A model generated the notes under the pieces. That model had not been told where the DNA came from. It worked only from the letters and a program-made list of their open reading frames with translations, and made no database searches. 64,000 nucleotides of DNA from Pseudomonas sp. CFBP 13711 (GTDB lineage Bacteria; Pseudomonadota; Gammaproteobacteria; Pseudomonadales; Pseudomonadaceae), in contig NZ_JACYVI010000002.1 in the NCBI RefSeq assembly GCF_014842265.1, positions 186,001 through 250,000 on the forward strand, written 5' to 3'. This document shows positions 57,821 to 64,000 of this stretch, piece by piece. Numbering within the stretch: the stretch's first letter is position 1; each line of letters begins with the position of its first letter. Made by a program: the position numbers and the translations under genes.

Positions 57821-60800
57821 ATGTCAGATCGCAGCGCGCGTCTTCAAGCACTCCAGCAGGCACTTCAACAGCGAATCCTGATCCTCGATGGCGGCATGGG
57901 CACGATGATCCAGAGCTATCGGCTGGAGGAAGAAGACTACCGCGGCAAGCGTTTCGCCGACTGGCCGAGCGACGTCAAGGGCAATAACGACCTGTTGATC
58001 CTGACCCGGCCCGATGTGATTGGCGCGATCGAGAAGGAATACCTCGACGCCGGCGCCGACATTCTCGAAACCAACACCTTCAACGCCACCCAGGTGTCCC
58101 AGGCCGACTACGGCATGGAAGCGCTGGTCTATGAACTGAACGTGGAAGGCGCGCGCCTGGCCCGACAGGTCGCCGACGCCAAAACCCTGGAAACCCCCGA
58201 CAAACCGCGCTTCGTTGCCGGCGTGCTCGGCCCGACCAGCCGCACCTGCTCGCTGTCGCCGGACGTCAACAACCCCGGCTACCGCAACGTGACCTTCGAC
58301 GAACTGGTGGAGAACTACACCGAGGCCACAAAAGGCCTGATCGAAGGCGGTGCGGACATGATCCTCATCGAAACCATCTTTGACACGTTGAACGCCAAGG
58401 CAGCGATCTTTGCCGTTCAGGGCGTGTTCGACGAGCTGGGGTTCGAGCTGCCGATCATGATTTCCGGCACCATCACCGACGCCTCGGGCCGCACCCTCTC
58501 CGGCCAGACCACCGAAGCGTTCTGGAACTCGGTACGTCACGCCAAGCCGATCTCCGTGGGCCTCAACTGCGCGCTGGGCGCCAGCGAGCTGCGGCCGTAT
58601 CTGGAAGAGCTGTCCAATAAAGCCGAAACCCACGTGTCGGCGCACCCGAACGCCGGCCTGCCTAACGAATTCGGTGAGTACGACGAGGCCCCGGCAGAGA
58701 TGGCCAAAGTCGTCGAGGAGTTCGCCCAGAGCGGATTCCTCAATATCGTCGGCGGTTGCTGCGGCACCACCCCGGCGCACATCAAGGCCATCGCCAACGC
58801 CGTCGCCCCGTACGCGCCGCGGCCGATTCCGGACATCGCGAAGGCCTGTCGCCTCTCGGGTCTGGAGCCGTTCACCATTGATCGCAGTTCGCTGTTCGTG
58901 AACGTCGGCGAGCGCACCAACATCACCGGCTCTGCCCGTTTTGCCCGCCTGATCCGCGAAGACAACTACACCGAAGCCCTGGAAGTCGCCCTGCAGCAGG
59001 TCGAGGCCGGCGCCCAGGTGATCGACATCAACATGGACGAAGGCATGCTGGACTCGAAGAAGGCCATGGTGACCTTCCTCAACCTGATTGCCGGCGAGCC
59101 TGATATTTCCCGCGTGCCGATCATGATCGACTCGTCGAAATGGGAAGTCATCGAAGCCGGCCTCAAGTGCATTCAGGGCAAGGGCATCGTCAACTCGATC
59201 AGCATGAAAGAAGGCGTCGAGCAGTTCATCCATCACGCCAAGCTGTGCAAGCGCTACGGCGCGGCGGTGGTGGTGATGGCCTTCGACGAAGCCGGCCAGG
59301 CCGACACCGAGGCGCGCAAGAAGGAAATCTGCAAGCGCTCCTACGACATTCTGGTCAACGAAGTCGGCTTCCCGCCGGAAGACATCATTTTCGACCCGAA
59401 CATCTTCGCCATCGCCACCGGCATCGAGGAGCACAACAACTACGCCGTCGACTTTATTAATGCCTGCGCCTACATCCGCGACGAGCTGCCGTACGCGTTG
59501 ACGTCGGGCGGCGTGTCCAACGTGTCGTTCTCGTTCCGCGGCAACAACCCCGTGCGCGAAGCGATTCACTCGGTGTTCCTGCTGCACGCGATCCGCAACG
59601 GCCTGACCATGGGCATCGTCAACGCCGGCCAGCTGGAGATCTACGACCAGATCCCGGCCCAGCTGCGCGACGCGGTGGAAGACGTGGTGCTCAACCGCAC
59701 CCCGGAAGGCACCGACGCCCTGCTGGCCCTCGCCGACCAGTACAAAGGCGACGGCTCGGTCAAGGAAGCGGAAACCGAAGAGTGGCGCGGCTGGGAGGTC
59801 AACGAGCGCCTCAAGCACGCGCTGGTCAAGGGCATCACCACGCACATCGTTGAAGACACCGAGCTGTCGCGGCAATCGTTCAAGCGCCCCATCGAGGTCA
59901 TCGAGGGCCCGCTGATGGCTGGCATGAACGTGGTCGGCGACCTGTTCGGATCGGGCAAGATGTTCCTGCCCCAAGTGGTTAAATCCGCCCGCGTGATGAA
60001 GCAGGCCGTGGCGCACCTGATTCCTTTCATTGAAGAGGAGAAAGGCGACAAGCCCGAAGCCAAGGGCAAGATCCTCATGGCGACGGTCAAGGGCGACGTC
60101 CATGACATCGGCAAGAACATCGTTGGCGTGGTGCTGGGTTGCAACGGTTACGACATCGTCGACCTCGGCGTGATGGTGCCGGCCGAGAAAATCCTGCAGG
60201 TGGCCCGTGAGCAGAAGTGCGACATCATCGGGCTGTCCGGCTTGATCACGCCTTCCCTGGACGAAATGGTTCACGTCGCCCGCGAGATGCAGCGTCAGGA
60301 CTTCCACCTGCCGTTGATGATCGGCGGCGCGACCACCTCCAAGGCGCACACGGCGGTGAAGATCGAGCCCAAGTACAGCAACGACGCGGTGATCTACGTC
60401 ACCGACGCTTCACGCGCCGTGGGCGTGGCGACGCAGCTGCTGTCCAAGGAGCTGAAAGCCGGTTTCATCGAGAAGACCCGCGCCGAATACGTTGAAGTGC
60501 GCGAGCGCACCTCCGCCCGCAGCGCCCGCACCGAGCGCCTGAGCTACGGCGCGGCCATCGCCAAGAAGCCGCAGTTCGACTGGGCCAGCTACCAGCCGGT
60601 GAAGCCGACGTTCACCGGCGTCAAGGTGCTGGAAGACATCGACCTGAACGTGCTGGTGGATTACATCGACTGGACGCCGTTTTTTATCTCCTGGGACCTG
60701 GCCGGCAAGTATCCGCGCATTCTGACCGACGAAGTGGTGGGCGAAGCAGCCACCTCGCTGTTCAAGGACGCCCAGGACCTGCTGCGCAAACTGATCGACG

Positions 60801-61531
60801 AGAAGTTGATCCGCAGCCGCGCCGTGTTCGGCTTCTGGCCAGCCAATCAGGTTGACCACGACGACATTCAATTGCTCGACGATAACGGCGCGCCACTCGC
60901 CAAGCTGCATCACCTGCGCCAGCAGATCATCAAGACCGACGGCAAGCCGAACTTCTCCCTGGCCGACTTCGTCGCGCCCCAGGGCAGCGGCGTGACCGAT
61001 TACGTCGGTGGCTTCATTACCACCGCCGGCATTGGCGCGGAAGAGGTGTCGAAGGCGTACCAGGACAAAGGCGACGACTACAACGCGATCATGGTCAAGG
61101 CGCTGGCGGACCGGCTGGCCGAGGCCTGCGCAGAATGGCTGCACCAGCAGGTGCGCAAAGAGTATTGGGGTTATGCCCGCGACGAGCAGTTGGGCAACGA
61201 CGAGCTGATCAAGGAGCAATACACCGGCATCCGCCCTGCCCCCGGTTACCCGGCCTGCCCGGACCATACCGAAAAAGGCGTGCTGTTCGACCTCCTCGAC
61301 CCGGCCCAGGGCGACGGCAAACCCGGGGTCAGCGGCGTGTTCCTCACCGAGCACTACGCAATGTTCCCGGCGGCGGCGGTCAGCGGCTGGTACTTCGCCC
61401 ACCCGCAGGCCCAGTATTTTGCCGTGGGGAAAGTGGACAAGGATCAGGTGGAAAGCTACACGGCGCGCAAACAGCAGGATTTGAGCGTGACGGAGCGCTG
61501 GCTGGCGCCGAACCTGGGGTATGACGAGTAA
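57821..61531 (+). CDS. metH: Cobalamin-dependent methionine synthase MetH
   Basis: The 1236-residue cytosolic enzyme transfers a methyl from methyltetrahydrofolate to homocysteine through cobalamin. Domains in order: homocysteine binding (about 1-340, zinc cysteines in [12 protein letters not shown]), folate binding (355-620, [14 protein letters not shown]), cobalamin cap and binding (660-900, with the Co-ligand H761 in [12 protein letters not shown]), and activation by SAM (930-1236, [15 protein letters not shown]). Length is close to the E. coli 1227. The start ATG 57821 was preferred over in-frame codons upstream. It links this window's cobalamin genes to methionine. Confidence 0.97.
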   Translation: MSDRSARLQALQQALQQRILILDGGMGTMIQSYRLEEEDYRGKRFADWPSDVKGNNDLLILTRPDVIGAIEKEYLDAGADILETNTFNATQVSQADYGMEALVYELNVEGARLARQVADAKTLETPDKPRFVAGVLGPTSRTCSLSPDVNNPGYRNVTFDELVENYTEATKGLIEGGADMILIETIFDTLNAKAAIFAVQGVFDELGFELPIMISGTITDASGRTLSGQTTEAFWNSVRHAKPISVGLNCALGASELRPYLEELSNKAETHVSAHPNAGLPNEFGEYDEAPAEMAKVVEEFAQSGFLNIVGGCCGTTPAHIKAIANAVAPYAPRPIPDIAKACRLSGLEPFTIDRSSLFVNVGERTNITGSARFARLIREDNYTEALEVALQQVEAGAQVIDINMDEGMLDSKKAMVTFLNLIAGEPDISRVPIMIDSSKWEVIEAGLKCIQGKGIVNSISMKEGVEQFIHHAKLCKRYGAAVVVMAFDEAGQADTEARKKEICKRSYDILVNEVGFPPEDIIFDPNIFAIATGIEEHNNYAVDFINACAYIRDELPYALTSGGVSNVSFSFRGNNPVREAIHSVFLLHAIRNGLTMGIVNAGQLEIYDQIPAQLRDAVEDVVLNRTPEGTDALLALADQYKGDGSVKEAETEEWRGWEVNERLKHALVKGITTHIVEDTELSRQSFKRPIEVIEGPLMAGMNVVGDLFGSGKMFLPQVVKSARVMKQAVAHLIPFIEEEKGDKPEAKGKILMATVKGDVHDIGKNIVGVVLGCNGYDIVDLGVMVPAEKILQVAREQKCDIIGLSGLITPSLDEMVHVAREMQRQDFHLPLMIGGATTSKAHTAVKIEPKYSNDAVIYVTDASRAVGVATQLLSKELKAGFIEKTRAEYVEVRERTSARSARTERLSYGAAIAKKPQFDWASYQPVKPTFTGVKVLEDIDLNVLVDYIDWTPFFISWDLAGKYPRILTDEVVGEAATSLFKDAQDLLRKLIDEKLIRSRAVFGFWPANQVDHDDIQLLDDNGAPLAKLHHLRQQIIKTDGKPNFSLADFVAPQGSGVTDYVGGFITTAGIGAEEVSKAYQDKGDDYNAIMVKALADRLAEACAEWLHQQVRKEYWGYARDEQLGNDELIKEQYTGIRPAPGYPACPDHTEKGVLFDLLDPAQGDGKPGVSGVFLTEHYAMFPAAAVSGWYFAHPQAQYFAVGKVDKDQVESYTARKQQDLSVTERWLAPNLGYDE

Positions 61532-61581
61532 GTGCGGCAGATGTGTTAATGGCCGACTTGATCGTTCAGGCATTACAGAAC

Positions 61582-61677
61582 CTGTGGGAGCGAGCTTGCC
61601 CGCGAATCCGGCACTCCAGACGCTGAAATATTCAGCGGATTTGCGAGACTCCATCGCGAGCAAGCTCGCTCCCACTG
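61582..61677. repeat. REP pair, GAGCTTGCTC type
   Basis: Inverted copies at 61582-61608 and 61652-61677 lie just after metH and before the short minus-strand frame. The rest of the 600-bp space to cysI holds that frame and the cysI promoter region. Confidence 0.8.
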
Positions 61678-61691
61678 GCTGGAGGTCCTGG

Positions 61692-61805
61692 CTACTGGTG
61701 CGTCACCCAGAACACCGCCGCCCCCACCACCAGCACAATGATGAACAGAATGGCCCATGCATCCACATGGCTCTCGGATTTGGCAACTTTCGGGTGATTT
61801 CGCAT
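61692..61805 (-). CDS. Small single-span membrane protein (37 residues)
   Basis: The frame starts at ATG 61805 behind AAGGCG and ends with TAG at 61694-61692. About 16 polar residues (MRNHPKVAKSESHVDAW) precede a 20-residue hydrophobic segment (AILFIIVLVVGAAVFWV) and a short THQ tail. A basic N-terminus and Trp at both membrane faces make a membrane span convincing. I recall short proteins of this type in other pseudomonads but no function. Confidence 0.65.
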   Translation of the reverse strand: MRNHPKVAKSESHVDAWAILFIIVLVVGAAVFWVTHQ

Positions 61806-62130
61806 TGCATCGCCTTTTGTCTGTTTTATGGGTGATCGCAAAACTCGCGGACCAGCGACGAGCGTCGTTGGCCATTGCCAGAGTAAAGTCGAGCCATGCC
61901 CTTATCACAAGTGAGGTTATGCAGGTCCGACGTGCTGCTTAGCACTTTTGGTTCTGTGCATATACTCAAACATCACTTTTGCGCATATCTGCAAACTGGT
62001 AACCTCCCCCGGCTCCGCAAGGAGTGCGCGGCCGTGCGCGCAGATTTGTTCGGTAGCCTGAAAGCAGACGACAACGCATCGCCTTTCGGGCTGGCCCAGC
62101 AGCAGTGAACCGCCTGAGAACAGGACCACC

Positions 62131-63772
<1,642 letters not shown>

Positions 63773-63789
<17 letters not shown>

Positions 63790-64000
63790 GAACAACGCGG
63801 TCATCGACGAGACCTGGCACCTGCTGCCCAAGGACACGACGTTCGACAGCCTGTCCAACTGCGACGACCTGATCGTGCCGCTGAACCTGTGGCGCGAGCA
63901 TGCCCATGCGTTGAAGGCCCGCGACGGCGGTCTGGGTGTCTGGCTGGACAGCGACGAGGAAGCCGAGGAAATCGGTGACGACGCGGATCAATTCCAGGTC
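63773..64000 (+). CDS. DUF934 family protein, 3' truncated by the window edge
   Basis: Seventy-six residues are visible from ATG 63773, beginning MQRIIKNNAVIDETWHLL and continuing WREHAHALKARDGGLGVWLD. DUF934 proteins are short companions of CysI-type sulfite reductases and are probably needed for its assembly or reductant supply. The start lies 17 bases inside cysI, so the two are coupled. Confidence 0.92.

Overview
The window looks like chromosome from a Pseudomonas of the fluorescens lineage. It is GC-rich and densely packed. It carries two families of short Pseudomonas-type REP palindromes between genes, and its housekeeping genes (metH next to cti, nfuA, uppP, copA-cueR, selD-mnmH, cobW-cobN, cysI-DUF934) are typical of that genus. 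No prophage, insertion sequence, tRNA, rRNA or CRISPR array was seen. The species call is inference from gene content.

Layout. 1-14 kb: a permease cut by the window edge, the selenium pair selD-mnmH, an MFS transporter, a CJ38-type trehalose synthase divergent from a MocR regulator, a Gfo/Idh/MocA oxidoreductase, a ketoglutarate-semialdehyde dehydrogenase, a DUF1349 protein and an FKBP isomerase. 14-25 kb: a signalling block entirely on the minus strand. Its upstream half is an RsbR-RsbS-RsbT stressosome module followed by an ATPase/PP2C fusion, a histidine kinase and a hybrid kinase in overlapping genes. Its downstream half is a bacteriophytochrome, a CheY-like regulator and a hybrid kinase with two receiver domains. 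25-35 kb: a small membrane protein, a DUF1615 lipoprotein, metabolic enzymes, a radical-SAM/DUF4130 DNA-repair pair behind a LexA-type box, a lipase-like hydrolase and an azoreductase. 35-43 kb: a LysR regulator divergent from copA-cueR with a CueR operator, then YjbR, DUF1294-uppP, pnuC with a NadR-like kinase, and a sigma-54-activator-like protein without GAFTGA. 43-53 kb: a cobalamin locus. cobW-cobN-chlID run left and cbtB-cbtA-cobE run right from one control region holding two divergent cobalamin riboswitches; cobM follows. 53-64 kb: nfuA, an acyltransferase, cti divergent from metH, a 37-residue membrane protein, cysI and a partial DUF934 gene.

Three observations stand out. First, the chelatase gene appears to encode its small and medium subunits through a -1 frameshift: an A-AAA-AAG heptamer lies five bases before a perfect 13-bp stem, and the -1 frame joins the downstream von Willebrand ORF exactly. 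Second, the stressosome module has no sigma-B partner genes and leads into two-component kinases beside a phytochrome. Third, four copies of a roughly 300-bp structured non-coding element are present. Three lie immediately after stop codons in the same orientation, and at least two stems show compensatory base changes between copies.

Many functions here connect. The cobalamin locus would feed the B12-dependent MetH. SelD supplies selenophosphate to MnmH. CueR controls its own operon. A LexA box ties the radical-SAM pair to DNA damage. Functional assignments rest on motifs and recalled family resemblance; no database search was run.
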